NCBI RefSeq assembly: GCF_024158035.1
Contig: NZ_JAMZEK010000001.1
Coordinates: forward strand, 592,001 to 656,000
Direction of reading: 5' to 3'
Source: Dyella lutea
GTDB taxonomy: Bacteria > Pseudomonadota > Gammaproteobacteria > Xanthomonadales > Rhodanobacteraceae
Length of the DNA stretch: 64,000 bases
In this document: positions 26,738 through 35,756 of the stretch, piece after piece
Layout of the letters: the number at the start of each line of letters is the position of its first letter
Numbering within the stretch: the first letter of the stretch is position 1
The notes under the pieces: generated by a model
What the model saw: only the letters and a program-made list of their open reading frames with translations
What the model was told of the DNA's origin: nothing
Databases searched by the model: none
Made by a program: the position numbers and the translations under genes

Positions 26738-27469
26738 ATGCATGCAGCTCGTCCCGCGTCCGCGCCACGCATGATCCGATCCTGGCCGGCGATGGCCGGC
26801 GCACTCGCGGCCATCGCCGCCATCCTCGGTGCACTGCTGGCCGCACCGGATACCGCCGACGGCTGGCGCTGGCTGCACTGGATCTGCAAGCCGCTGGCGA
26901 CGGTGCTGATCCTGGCGATGGCCTGGCGCGCGAGGCCGCCGTTGTCGCTGCGCTATCGCCGACGCGTGCTGGCCGGTCTGGGTTTCGCCCTGCTTGGCGA
27001 TGTACTGCTGATGCTGCCGGGCAATTTGTTCGTGCCCGGGCTGGCGGCGTTCCTGCTCGGGCACGTCGCCTTCCTCGCCGCATGGTTGGACGATAGCCGC
27101 TTCGCCATTCGGCCACTCGGGCTGCTGGCCTGCCTGCTCGCCGCGTGCGGCCTGTTGTGGCTGCTGTGGTCCCACGTGGCCGCGCCGCTGCGTGTGCCGG
27201 TGGTCGTCTACGCGCTGGTGCTGGCCACCATGGCGGGGCAGGCCGTGGGGCGCGCCTGGCAACACGCGTCCACCGGCGATGCGCGGGCACTGCCATCGCG
27301 CATCGCCGCACTCGGCGCCCTGCTGTTCATGGTCAGCGACAGCCTGATCGCCTGGGATCGCTTCCGTCATGCCTTGCCGTTGGCCACGCTGTGGATACTC
27401 GGCAGCTACTATCCGGCGATCGGGCTGATCGCATGGTCGGTGCGGAAGGCGCCGGATCGCGTGCCATGA
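26738..27469 (+). CDS. YhhN-family lysoplasmalogenase
   Basis: A 243-residue membrane protein of the YhhN/TMEM86 family, whose characterised members hydrolyse lysoplasmalogen. The stretch WICKPLATVLILAMAWRA carries the conserved Lys-Pro of the first core helix, and GFALLGDVLLMLPGNLFVPG contains the conserved GDxLLM motif; about eight helices follow to LGSYYPAIGLIAWSV. A possible -10 box TATGAT lies at 26703-26708. Start at 26738 or the internal Met at 26771 are both possible. It may belong functionally with the lipid-cleaving genes to its left. Confidence 0.85.
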   Translation: MHAARPASAPRMIRSWPAMAGALAAIAAILGALLAAPDTADGWRWLHWICKPLATVLILAMAWRARPPLSLRYRRRVLAGLGFALLGDVLLMLPGNLFVPGLAAFLLGHVAFLAAWLDDSRFAIRPLGLLACLLAACGLLWLLWSHVAAPLRVPVVVYALVLATMAGQAVGRAWQHASTGDARALPSRIAALGALLFMVSDSLIAWDRFRHALPLATLWILGSYYPAIGLIAWSVRKAPDRVP

Positions 27470-27478
27470 TCGCAGTGT

Positions 27479-28045
27479 TTAGCGTCCACATCGCGGCGAG
27501 CCATCGGGCCCTGCGTCGATAAGGACTCTTCCTGGTCCGATCATCGTCGGTGTTGTCTGCAGGGTGGTCGGATTGCCTGGGTAGCGATGCCCATCGAATT
27601 CGAGCGTGACGTCCTGTGGGGAACTGCCTCCACCTGCCACGTGCACGGTCAGGGCGTGCCAGCCCTTGTGACGTTGGTCCAGCAGGCGAATGGGTGGGCG
27701 CGTGACCGTGATCCGCGAGACCTGTCGCCATGTCTTCCCGAGGTTCCGAAGCACCAGCAGCGTGCAGCCACCGCTGCCGCACCAGTCACTGCCGTGCAGG
27801 TATACAAGGGCATCTCTCCGTCCGTCACCATCCAGGTCGGCCAGTGCGACCAGTCGATCGGTGGGCTCGACGCCCTGGGCGTCGAGGAGCCGATCCAGGC
27901 TGGCCGGAATCGGCTGGCTGGCACCGCAGGAATACGTCCCGGCGCCGGCGGATGCGGCACCCGGCATGCCTATGCAAAGGAGCGCGACCAGCAAGCGCCT
28001 GCTGCGTGTGTTGGCGGCACTGCCCCCTTCACCCTTGGGCTTCAT
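27479..28045 (-). CDS. secreted protein of unknown function with a D-x-D-x-D-G-like motif
   Basis: A 188-residue protein not assigned to a named family. Signal peptide about residues 12-32 (LLVALLCIGMPGAASAGA). The mature part has LADLDGDGRRDALVYL, resembling a single FG-GAP/VCBS-type calcium loop, and CGSGGCTLLVL with a probable disulfide pair. This combination is common in secreted Xanthomonadales proteins of unknown role. Its ATG overlaps the stop of the upstream membrane-protein gene by four bases, so the pair is an operon. Confidence 0.7.
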   Translation of the reverse strand: MKPKGEGGSAANTRSRRLLVALLCIGMPGAASAGAGTYSCGASQPIPASLDRLLDAQGVEPTDRLVALADLDGDGRRDALVYLHGSDWCGSGGCTLLVLRNLGKTWRQVSRITVTRPPIRLLDQRHKGWHALTVHVAGGGSSPQDVTLEFDGHRYPGNPTTLQTTPTMIGPGRVLIDAGPDGSPRCGR

Positions 28046-28464
28046 CGCAGCCAGCCGCGTGCACTGGCCAGGCCCGCCAGCGGCACCAGGCCGATCGCCA
28101 CCAGCAGCACCGCGCCCTGCAGCAGCGGGGCCACCGGGTTCGCCGCCTTCAGGTTCTCGAGCATGATGAACAGGCCGACATCCTGCGCCAGCACCCCGAG
28201 CAGGGAGGCGATCAGCAGGCCGGTCGCCCAGCGCTTGCGCAGCAACAGGCCGAGGCAGCCGACTGCGCCGCCGACGACGGCGATGCCGGTGGCAGCGACG
28301 GCCCACAACGGGCGTTCCCGATAGAGCATCTGCTGCGCGTCGGGCAGCTTGGCGATGTCCTCGGGACTCAAGTGGAGATCTGCGATAAAGGCCGCACATC
28401 CGGCCAGGTTCCACAGCAGGGCGGCGGTGGCGACGACGTAGAACCACATCGGGGGCTTGTTCAC
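28042..28464 (-). CDS. small four-helix membrane protein
   Basis: A 140-residue inner-membrane protein with four predicted helices (about residues 7-28, 50-75, 82-103 and 112-133). GxxWNLAGCAAFIADL and GCLGLLLRKRWATGLLIASLLGV are characteristic of a widespread uncharacterised proteobacterial family, sometimes mislabelled sugar transporter. It overlaps the next gene by four bases. No function is proposed. Confidence 0.75.
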   Translation of the reverse strand: MNKPPMWFYVVATAALLWNLAGCAAFIADLHLSPEDIAKLPDAQQMLYRERPLWAVAATGIAVVGGAVGCLGLLLRKRWATGLLIASLLGVLAQDVGLFIMLENLKAANPVAPLLQGAVLLVAIGLVPLAGLASARGWLR

Positions 28465-28558
28465 GGGCCATCCTCCAGGAGCGCAGGGGCGATCGACGCG
28501 GATTAGTGCGCCCGGTCGAGGCCCCGGGTCAAGAGGCGGCGCGCGAAGGGGCCGGCCG

Positions 28559-28813
28559 CTAGCGACTGAACTCGGTCGGCCGTTCCAGCTGCAGGATCGC
28601 GTCCTGCAGGTCGTCCAGCTTCTGGCCGAGCAGGGTATGGGCGTCGTACAGGCCGCGGTTGTAGAAGTACGCGCCGATTTCCTGGCCGATGAAATCGAGC
28701 AGGAACTCCGCGTCGAACTGGCCGATGCGTTGTTTCAGCTCCTCACTGAAGTAACCCTGGATCCTGCGCACCAAGATCGCGCGCTCGTCGGCGGTGAAGG
28801 TGATGTCGGTCAT
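28559..28813 (-). CDS. DUF2164 family small protein
   Basis: An 84-residue cytoplasmic protein. DERAILVRRIQGYFSEELKQ followed by IGQFDAEFLLDFIGQEIGAYFYNRG is the DUF2164 signature. The start at 28813 fits the usual length of about 80-85 residues. Function unknown. Confidence 0.85.
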   Translation of the reverse strand: MTDITFTADERAILVRRIQGYFSEELKQRIGQFDAEFLLDFIGQEIGAYFYNRGLYDAHTLLGQKLDDLQDAILQLERPTEFSR

Positions 28814-28964
28814 GGGAGATAGGTCACCTCGTCCGCGGGTCGAGGACCTGCGGGTGGTTGGGGAGAGCGGGTGGAGGGCGCGGGTTTCCGTACCCTCCGC
28901 TGTCGCCATCACCGGCATGGTGCCGGAGCTGGCGCTTGGCTCCCGGCAGCGAAAGGAGCCGGCC

Positions 28965-29234
28965 TCAGGCAGCTGCCTCCTTGTGCCGGTCGGGCAGGAA
29001 GAACAGCACCAGCAGACCGATCAGGCTGAGGATCCCGAGGGCGCCCCATAGTGGCGAGTGGCCCTTTGCCTTCGCGTACTGGCTGCATCCCCAGATGAAC
29101 ACGCCGAGCCCCACCAGCGCGATCAGGACACCGAGACCTTCGCTACCCGACTCCATCAGCACGCGGCCGATGATCGAGCCGATGAGGCCCAGGCCGACGC
29201 CGATGTTGGTGGTGCGCTTGTACTCTGCAAGCAT
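28965..29234 (-). CDS. small three-helix membrane protein
   Basis: An 89-residue protein with hydrophobic segments at about 12-30, 36-52 and 63-80, the last preceded by KGHSPLWGALGILSLIGLLV, a pattern seen in small uncharacterised inner-membrane proteins next to stress genes. The ribosome site AAGGGGAAAG precedes the ATG at 29234. No function can be assigned. Confidence 0.7.
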   Translation of the reverse strand: MLAEYKRTTNIGVGLGLIGSIIGRVLMESGSEGLGVLIALVGLGVFIWGCSQYAKAKGHSPLWGALGILSLIGLLVLFFLPDRHKEAAA

Positions 29235-29348
29235 GTCTTTCCCCTTGGTGACACGTCCCTGAGCACCCCTTGTGCGGGACGTGTTCCCGGATGGTCGGTG
29301 GAGCGGGCCGGCCGGTCAATCGACGTCCGCTCGCGCGCGCCCGATAAA

Positions 29349-29378
29349 GCAAAAGGCGCGGTTGCCCGCGCCTTTTGC
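29349..29378. terminator. strong bidirectional-looking terminator after the RND operon
   Basis: Perfect 13-base-pair stem GCAAAAGGCGCGG/CCGCGCCTTTTGC with loop TTGC. On the minus strand it lies 28 bases after the RND pump stop and is followed by TTTAT; A and T runs in the stem make it usable in both directions. Confidence 0.85.
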
Positions 29379-29406
29379 CTTCCCAACGGCGATGTCGCCG
29401 GATGAC

Positions 29407-32400
29407 TCAGGCCTCCAGCAGCGGCGGCTCTTCTTCCTTCGCCTGGTCCGCGTGGTGGTCGGTGGACAGCAGCATGTAGAACGCCGGCACCACGAACAGG
29501 GTGAACAGGGTGCCGATCGCCAGGCCGGTGGAGATCACCAGGCCCATGTTGAAGCGGCCCGCCGCACCGGCGCCGGAGGCGATCACCAGCGGCACCACGC
29601 CCAGCACCATCGCTGCGGTGGTCATCAGGATCGGGCGCAGGCGCACCGCGGCGGCATGTTCGATCGCCTCGCGCTTGCCCATGCCGGCCAGCTGCGAGTG
29701 GTTGGCGAACTCCACCATCAGGATGCCGTGCTTGGAGATCAGGCCCATCAGCGTCACCAGGCCCACTTCGGTGTAGATGTTGAGGCTGGTGAACAGGTTG
29801 ACGAAGATCAGCGCGCCGAACAGCGCCAGCGGCACCGACACCAGGATCACGATCGGGTCGCGCAGGCTGTTGAACTGCGCGGCCAGCGCCAGGAACACGA
29901 TGATCACCGCGAACAGCAGGGTGCCGCCGAAACCGCCCGACTCCTTCTCGAACTGCCGCGACTGGCCGGCGTAATCCACCGTGTAGCCGGTCGGCGCGAC
30001 CTCCTTCACCAGGCCGCTCAGGTAGGCCAACGCATCGCCCTGCGACATGCCGGACACGCCGGAGATGGTCGCCGAGTTCAGCTGCTGGAAGTGGTTGAGC
30101 GAGCGCGGCACGACCGAGTGCTTGATGCTCGCCACGGTGGAGGCCTGGATCACCTGGCCGTTCGGGGTGTTGAGGTAGTAGTCCAGCACCTGGTGCGGAT
30201 TGAGCCGGTCGACCTGCAACACCTGCGGGATCACCCGGTACGAACGGCCGGAGATCGAGAAGTAGTTGACGTAGCCGCCGCCGAGCGCCGCGCCCAGCGA
30301 GGCACCGACGTCCTTCTGGGTCAGGCCCAGCGAGGTGATCATGTCGCGGTCGAACGACACCGTGGCCTGGGGCTTGTCCACCTTCAGGTCCGAATCGATG
30401 AAGTAGAACTTGCCGCTGGCCTGGGCCTTGGCCAGCACTTCGCTGGCCACCTCGTTGAGGTTCTGGAACGGCTCGGTGGTGGTGATCACCATCTGGATCG
30501 GCAGGCCCGAGGCGCCCGGCAGCGGCGGGAACTGGAACGCCGCCACCTTGGCGCCGGCGATGCCGTTCCATGCGGCCTGCAGCTCCTGCTGCAACTCGTG
30601 GGCGCTGCGGCTGCGCTGGTCCCATGGCTTGAACAGCACGCCGCCGATGCCCTGGTTGGTGGTCGGCACGCCGGTGAGCTGGAACATCTGCTCGTACTCC
30701 GGCAGCTTTTTCGCCGCCGCATACATCTGCTCGGCGTACACGTTCATCTGCTGCGCGGTGGCGTTCGGCGCGCCGACGATCTGGCCGGCGACGATGCCCT
30801 GGTCCTCCTCCGGCGCCAGCTGCGACTGCGCGGTCATGCCCAGCGCGACCGTCGCCAATGCCAACAGGATGGACATCACCACCACCACCGACCAGGTCGA
30901 CAAGGTGCCGTGCAGCAGGCGCTTGTAGGCGTTCTGCACGCGCTCGAACTGGTGGTCGATGAACTTCACGAAGCGGCCTTCGTCCTGGTCGCCGCGGAAG
31001 AACGTGGCGCACATCATCGGCGACAGCGTCAGCGCCACCACGGCCGACACCGTGACCGCACCGGCCAGGGTGAACGCGAACTCGGTGAACAGCGCGCCGG
31101 TGAGGCCCTTCTGGAAGCCGATCGGCACGTACACCGCGATCAGCACCACGGTCATCGCCAGGATCGGCCCGCCCAGCTCGCGTGCGGCCAGCAGGGCCGA
31201 CTGCAGCGGGGTCTTGTGCTCCTCCTTCATGTGGCGGTCGACGTTCTCCACCACGATGATCGCGTCGTCCACCACCAGGCCGATCGCCAGCACCAGGGCG
31301 AGCAGGGTCAGCAGGTTGATCGAGTAGCCCAGCGCCAGCATCACGAAGAAAGTGCCAACCAGCGACAGCGGCATCGCGATCACCGGGATGATCACCGCGC
31401 GCAGGCTGCCGAGGAACAGGAAGATCACCAGCGTGACGATCACCAGCGCCTCGACCAGGGTCTTGATCACCTCGTCGATCGAGCTGTTCACGAACTCGGT
31501 GCCGTCGTAGACGATCTCGCCGGTCAGGCCGCTGGGCAGCTGGTGCTGGATCTCCGGGAACGCCTCGCGCACCTGCTTGGCCACGTCGAGCACGTTGGCA
31601 TCCGGCGCCACCTTGATGCCGATGAACACCGAGCGCTTGCCGCTGAACGCCACGTTGAAGTCGTAGCTGTCCGAGCCCAGCGTCACCTTGGCCACGTCCT
31701 CCAGCCGCACGATGGCGCCGTTGACCTGCTTGACCGCCAGTTGCTTGAACTGCTCGACCGTGTGCAGGTCGCTGTCGGCGGTGAGGTCGACGGTAACCGC
31801 CTGGCCCTTCGACGAGCCGACCGCGGCCAGGTAGTTGTTGGCGGCCAGCGCGTTGTTGACGTCGGCGGCGGTGACGCCGTGCGCCGCCATCCGGGCCGGG
31901 TCGAGCCAGGCGCGCAGGGCGAAGTTGCGCGCGCCCAGCAGCTCGGCGGTCTGCACGCCGGGGATCGAATCCAGCTTCGGTTTGACCACGCGCGAGAGGT
32001 AGTCGGTGATGTTGTTGGTGGGCAGCACGTCGCTGTAGAAGCCCATGTACATCGCATCGACCGTCTCGCCGGTCTGCACCGTGAGCACCGGCTGCTGGGC
32101 CTGCGGCGGCAGCTGGTTCTTCACCGAATTCACCTGGGTGGTGATTTCGGTGAGGGCGCGGTTGGCGTCGTAGTTCAGGCGCAGCGTGGCGGTGATGGTC
32201 GACACGCCCTGCACGCTGGTGGAGGACAGGTAGTCGATGCCCTGCGCCTGCGAGATCGCCTGCTCCAGCGGCTGGGTGATGAAGCCCGCCATGGTCTGCG
32301 CGTCGGCGCCGTAGTAGGCGGTGGTGACGGTGACGGTGGCGTTCTCGGTTTCCGGGTACTGGCGCACCGTGAGGCTGGTGACGGCCTTCAGGCCGAGCAC

Positions 32401-32466
32401 CAGGATCAGCAGGCTGACGACGATCGCCAGGACCGGCTTGTTGATGAACAGGTCGGTGAATTTCAT
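29407..32466 (-). CDS. RND multidrug efflux pump inner-membrane subunit (HAE1/AcrB type)
   Basis: A 1019-residue resistance-nodulation-division transporter that exports hydrophobic or amphiphilic compounds by proton antiport. Start at 32466 gives the classic MKFTDLFINKPVLAIVVSLL. Visible hallmarks: FLSSTSVQGVSTITATL-type porter segment (as YLSSTSVQGVSTITATLRLN), LALVLAIGLVVDDAIIVVEN with the proton-relay Asp pair in TM4, and the second repeat ending VVPAFYMLLS. Closest to MexB/MexF-like HAE1 pumps; substrates unknown. Last gene of an operon with the adaptor and outer-membrane factor; 274 bases separate it from the adaptor, unusual for such operons. No local regulator gene is seen. Confidence 0.92.
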   Translation of the reverse strand: MKFTDLFINKPVLAIVVSLLILVLGLKAVTSLTVRQYPETENATVTVTTAYYGADAQTMAGFITQPLEQAISQAQGIDYLSSTSVQGVSTITATLRLNYDANRALTEITTQVNSVKNQLPPQAQQPVLTVQTGETVDAMYMGFYSDVLPTNNITDYLSRVVKPKLDSIPGVQTAELLGARNFALRAWLDPARMAAHGVTAADVNNALAANNYLAAVGSSKGQAVTVDLTADSDLHTVEQFKQLAVKQVNGAIVRLEDVAKVTLGSDSYDFNVAFSGKRSVFIGIKVAPDANVLDVAKQVREAFPEIQHQLPSGLTGEIVYDGTEFVNSSIDEVIKTLVEALVIVTLVIFLFLGSLRAVIIPVIAMPLSLVGTFFVMLALGYSINLLTLLALVLAIGLVVDDAIIVVENVDRHMKEEHKTPLQSALLAARELGGPILAMTVVLIAVYVPIGFQKGLTGALFTEFAFTLAGAVTVSAVVALTLSPMMCATFFRGDQDEGRFVKFIDHQFERVQNAYKRLLHGTLSTWSVVVVMSILLALATVALGMTAQSQLAPEEDQGIVAGQIVGAPNATAQQMNVYAEQMYAAAKKLPEYEQMFQLTGVPTTNQGIGGVLFKPWDQRSRSAHELQQELQAAWNGIAGAKVAAFQFPPLPGASGLPIQMVITTTEPFQNLNEVASEVLAKAQASGKFYFIDSDLKVDKPQATVSFDRDMITSLGLTQKDVGASLGAALGGGYVNYFSISGRSYRVIPQVLQVDRLNPHQVLDYYLNTPNGQVIQASTVASIKHSVVPRSLNHFQQLNSATISGVSGMSQGDALAYLSGLVKEVAPTGYTVDYAGQSRQFEKESGGFGGTLLFAVIIVFLALAAQFNSLRDPIVILVSVPLALFGALIFVNLFTSLNIYTEVGLVTLMGLISKHGILMVEFANHSQLAGMGKREAIEHAAAVRLRPILMTTAAMVLGVVPLVIASGAGAAGRFNMGLVISTGLAIGTLFTLFVVPAFYMLLSTDHHADQAKEEEPPLLEA

Positions 32467-32740
32467 GGGGCGTAGGGTCCGCTCGCAGTCATCCGGGTGA
32501 ATCGCGTTGTCTTCGCAGCGTCTGTCAGACAAGGCGCGCGCCGCAGCGCCATAGCATCGCTATGGCCAAGGTGCGCACCGCCGGCTGGCGGGCGCTGCGG
32601 AGCAACCCTCGGGGCCGGGGGCCTTTGCCCCCGGGGATGCGTGGATGGTTGATTCATTAAAGGCATACATCGTCCTCGCGATGCCAACGATTGCGGGCAA
32701 AGGGCCGCGGCGCGACCAGCTGGGTGGCGGCGGGCGGACC
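32467..32740. other. 274-base gap within the RND operon holding two hairpins
   Basis: No gene is visible. GCCATAGC-ATC-GCTATGGC (32548-32566) is a perfect eight-pair hairpin with a three-base loop, set in GCGC-rich sequence typical of small dispersed intergenic repeats. CCGGGGGC-CTTT-GCCCCCGG (32615-32634) is a second perfect eight-pair hairpin. Together they could attenuate or stabilise the transcript between adaptor and pump. Confidence 0.6.
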
Positions 32741-33901
32741 CTATTGCTCCTGCGGCGTGGGCTGCGCGGAGTCGGCCGGCTGCACGCTGTTGTCGACGGT
32801 GATGGTGGCGTCGTTCTTGAGCTTCATCTGGCCGCTGGTCACCACCTCGGTGCCGGCGCTGATGCCCTTGAGGATCGCCACCTGGTCGCCGCGGGTGTCA
32901 CCGGTGGTGACGAAGGCCTGCTTGACCGTCGGCGCATTCGGCTTGCCCTGTTCGTCCTTGCCCTTGGCCGGACGCACCACGTAGACGGTGTCGCCGTAGG
33001 GGTTGTAGACGATCGCCGCCTGCGGCAGCGTGAGCTGCCGGCGCTGCTGGCCGACGTCCACGGTGAGCTTGGCGAACATGCCGGGGGTCAGCGTGTTGTC
33101 GTGGTTGGGCACGGTCGCTTCCACCTGCACGTTGCGGGTGCTGGTGTCGACCTTGGGGTTGATCGCGCTGAGCCGGCCCGAGAAGGTGCGGTCCGGCCAG
33201 GCGTCCAGGTGCAGGCGCACCGCCTGGCCTACCTTCAGCCGGGCCAATTCGCCCTGCGGCACGTTGAAGTCCACGAACAGCGGGTCGAGCTGTTGCACCG
33301 TCACCACTTGGGTGCCGGCGGCCAGGTAGTCGCCCGGGCTGATGGTGATGATGCCGGCGCGGCCGTCGAACGGCGCGTGCAACTGTTTCTTGGCGATCAC
33401 TACCTGCTGCTGCGCCACCGCGGCCAGGCGGGCCTTGTAGTCGGCCTGCGCGGTGTCGAAGTCGGCCTGACTGATCGCCTGGGCCGCGAGCTGCTTGCGG
33501 GCGCGCTCGAGGGTGAGCTTCGCCAGCTGGGCATTGGCCTGCAGCTGCTGCAACTGGGCCACTTCGTCGCCGTCACGCAGCTGCACCAGCAGCTGGCCCT
33601 TCTTCACGTCCTGGCCGGACTTGAGATGCACGTCGGTGACCAGTCCGGCCACCTCGGTGGCGAGGTCGGCGCCGTTGGCCGCACGCAGGCTGCCGACCGC
33701 ATTGATCGAGGGCTGCCAGTCCTGCTCGCTGGCCTTCACCGTGCTCACGGTGACCGGCCCCGGCTTGGGCATGGAGTGGATCATCCTGACCACCAGCAGC
33801 ACCTTGGCGCCGACGATCACGGCGATCAGGGCGAGCGTGCCCAGGATCACCCAGATCATCCGCTTGGTCGTGCTGGGCTTCTTGTCTGCGCGCGAGGTCA
33901 T
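32741..33901 (-). CDS. RND efflux periplasmic adaptor subunit
   Basis: A 386-residue membrane-fusion protein linking the RND pump to the outer-membrane channel. An N-terminal membrane anchor (about residues 15-38) precedes the lipoyl half-motif GLVTDVHLKSGQDVKKGQLL, an alpha-helical hairpin (residues about 115-160), the second lipoyl half KKQLHAPFDGRAGII, and the beta-barrel segment VTVQQLDPLFVDFNVPQGEL. No lipobox is present, so it is anchored by its helix. It lies 11 bases after the outer-membrane factor gene. Confidence 0.9.
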   Translation of the reverse strand: MTSRADKKPSTTKRMIWVILGTLALIAVIVGAKVLLVVRMIHSMPKPGPVTVSTVKASEQDWQPSINAVGSLRAANGADLATEVAGLVTDVHLKSGQDVKKGQLLVQLRDGDEVAQLQQLQANAQLAKLTLERARKQLAAQAISQADFDTAQADYKARLAAVAQQQVVIAKKQLHAPFDGRAGIITISPGDYLAAGTQVVTVQQLDPLFVDFNVPQGELARLKVGQAVRLHLDAWPDRTFSGRLSAINPKVDTSTRNVQVEATVPNHDNTLTPGMFAKLTVDVGQQRRQLTLPQAAIVYNPYGDTVYVVRPAKGKDEQGKPNAPTVKQAFVTTGDTRGDQVAILKGISAGTEVVTSGQMKLKNDATITVDNSVQPADSAQPTPQEQ

Positions 33902-33912
33902 GCGCGAACTCC

Positions 33913-35448
33913 TTATCGGGAAACGTTGGAAGGGGAAGCGGTGGCCGCCGTCGGCGCGGCGGCGTCTCGGCGCCAGCCGCCGCCGAGCGCGGTGTACAGC
34001 GCGGCGGTGTCGGACAGGCGCGCGGCGCGTGCCTGGATCAGGGTGATATGCGCCTGCTGGTAGCTGCGTTCGGCGTCGAGCAGGTTCAGATAATTGGTGG
34101 CGCCGATGCGGTACTGCTCGCGGGTGAGCTCGAGCCGCTTCGATGCCGCCTGCTCGGCGGTGGCCTGGGCGGCCAGGGTCTGGGCGTCGTACTGAAGTGC
34201 CTGCAGCGCGTCGGCGACGTTCTGGAAGGCGGTCAGCACGGTCTGCTGCCAGTCGGCATCGGCCTTGTCGAGCCCGGCCTGGGCGGCGCGCTTGCGGTGC
34301 AGCAACTCGCCCCCGCGGAACAGCGGCTGGGTCAGCCCCAGGCCCAGCGACCAGGCGCGGGTGCCGGCGGAGAACAGATCGCCGCCGCTGAGCGCCTGCG
34401 AGCCGACGCTGCCGGACAGGGTGACCTGCGGCAGCATGTTCGCGGTGGCCACGCCGACCTGGGCCGAGGCGGCATGCAGCAGGGCCGAGGCGGCGCGGAT
34501 ATCCGGACGCTGGTCGACCAGCTGCGAGGGCAGGCTCACCGGGATGTCCTGCGGCAGGCGCACGTCGTCCAGTGCCAGCGGCGCGGCGTCGAACTGCGCC
34601 GGCGTGCTGCCGAGGTAGGTGGCCAGGCGGTTGCGCACGGCGGCGAGCTGGGCGCGCAGCGGCGGCAGCGTGGCCTCGGTGGCGGCCAGCTGCGCGCGCA
34701 CGGCCAGCGTGTCGGACAGCGAGCGGGCGCCGATCTGCTGCTGTTGCTCGGCGATGTCCAGCGTCTTGCGCTGCCAGTCGACGATCTGCGCGGTGGCGCG
34801 CACCTGCTCGCGCAGCGAAGCCTCCTGCAGCGAGGCGGTCACCACGTTGCCGGCCAGAGTGAGGTAGGTGGAGTCCCGTTGCGCCTGCTGGTAATCCGCC
34901 TGCGCCTGCTGCGCCTCAATGCCGCGACGCACGCCGCCGAACAGGTCCAGCGTGTAGCCGACGCTGACCGAGGCGTTGTACAGGGTGAACGGACCGGCCC
35001 CTCCCGGCACGCCCGAGGCGGCGGCGGACTGCTTCTCGCGGGTGGCGCCGGCGGAGGCGTCGACTGACGGGAACAAAGCACCGCCCGCGGCGCGGGCGTT
35101 CTCCTGGGCCTGGCGCAGGGCGGCCTGGGCCGAGGCGATCGTGGGACTGTGCGCGAGCGCCTGCTGCACGCGCCGGTCCAGCTCTGCGCTGCCGAACGTG
35201 GCCCACCAGTACTCGGGCACGTCGCGCCCGGCGAGGAAGCGCTGTGCATCGCCATCGGCAGCATCGGCCGTCGCGGTGGCCGCGGGCAGGGCATCGTGGG
35301 TAAAGCGATCGACCGCCGGTGCGTCGGGGCGCCGGTAGTCCGGGCCGACCGCGCAGCCGGCGAGCCAGAGGGAGATGGCCGTCAGCGCAAGAAATTGCAG
35401 GCTGCGGGCGAGCGGGCGGGACGCTGGCAGAGCGGGTTGGCGGGACAA
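33913..35448 (-). CDS. NodT/OprM-family outer-membrane efflux lipoprotein
   Basis: A 511-residue outer-membrane factor, TolC superfamily. Lipoprotein signal with lipobox WLAGC (Cys32), followed by AVGPDYRRPDAPA, the standard NodT/OprM start. Two repeated coiled-coil OEP domains follow, with VGYTLDLFGGVRRGIEAQQA and RPDIRAASALLHAASAQVGVATANMLPQ as family markers. First gene of the efflux operon. The C-terminal 25 residues are Ala/Thr-rich and extend past the usual end. Confidence 0.9.
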   Translation of the reverse strand: MSRQPALPASRPLARSLQFLALTAISLWLAGCAVGPDYRRPDAPAVDRFTHDALPAATATADAADGDAQRFLAGRDVPEYWWATFGSAELDRRVQQALAHSPTIASAQAALRQAQENARAAGGALFPSVDASAGATREKQSAAASGVPGGAGPFTLYNASVSVGYTLDLFGGVRRGIEAQQAQADYQQAQRDSTYLTLAGNVVTASLQEASLREQVRATAQIVDWQRKTLDIAEQQQQIGARSLSDTLAVRAQLAATEATLPPLRAQLAAVRNRLATYLGSTPAQFDAAPLALDDVRLPQDIPVSLPSQLVDQRPDIRAASALLHAASAQVGVATANMLPQVTLSGSVGSQALSGGDLFSAGTRAWSLGLGLTQPLFRGGELLHRKRAAQAGLDKADADWQQTVLTAFQNVADALQALQYDAQTLAAQATAEQAASKRLELTREQYRIGATNYLNLLDAERSYQQAHITLIQARAARLSDTAALYTALGGGWRRDAAAPTAATASPSNVSR

Positions 35449-35756
35449 GATGGCTACCTGGAGTAGGGGCGGGAAGCGGGGCGGGACAATACCACACCAA
35501 TCAGTTTACATATGCGTGTCGTCAGTCATGCACCGAAAAAGCGTGAATTCGTAACCGCTCGCGCCTGCGCGCCTTGGGCCTGCACGGTGGTCGTAGGCAA
35601 CAGGGCGACGATTCGTCGGTGCCGATTTCGACACCCGGGGTTGTCCGGCATCCGCCTTGGCTATGATCGCGGACAGACCATGACGGAAACCCCCATGCGC
35701 CGATCGCCCACCGACCGTGTCCCGGACGACCGCCACCGATCCGACGGAGCGACGCG
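35449..35756. other. 308-base divergent intergenic region
   Basis: No gene is supported here; short open frames exist but lack coding character. An AT-richer segment CAATCAGTTTACATATGCG (35499-35517) next to the efflux operon probably holds its promoter. On the other side TTGTCC (35641) and TATGAT (35662-35667), 15 bases apart, may serve the desaturase gene. No efflux regulator site can be named. Confidence 0.5.

Noticed and set aside
29272-32475. 1067-codon plus-strand frame over the RND pump
   Set aside because: His/Gln/Arg-rich shadow of the pump; no motif, and the pump is unambiguous.
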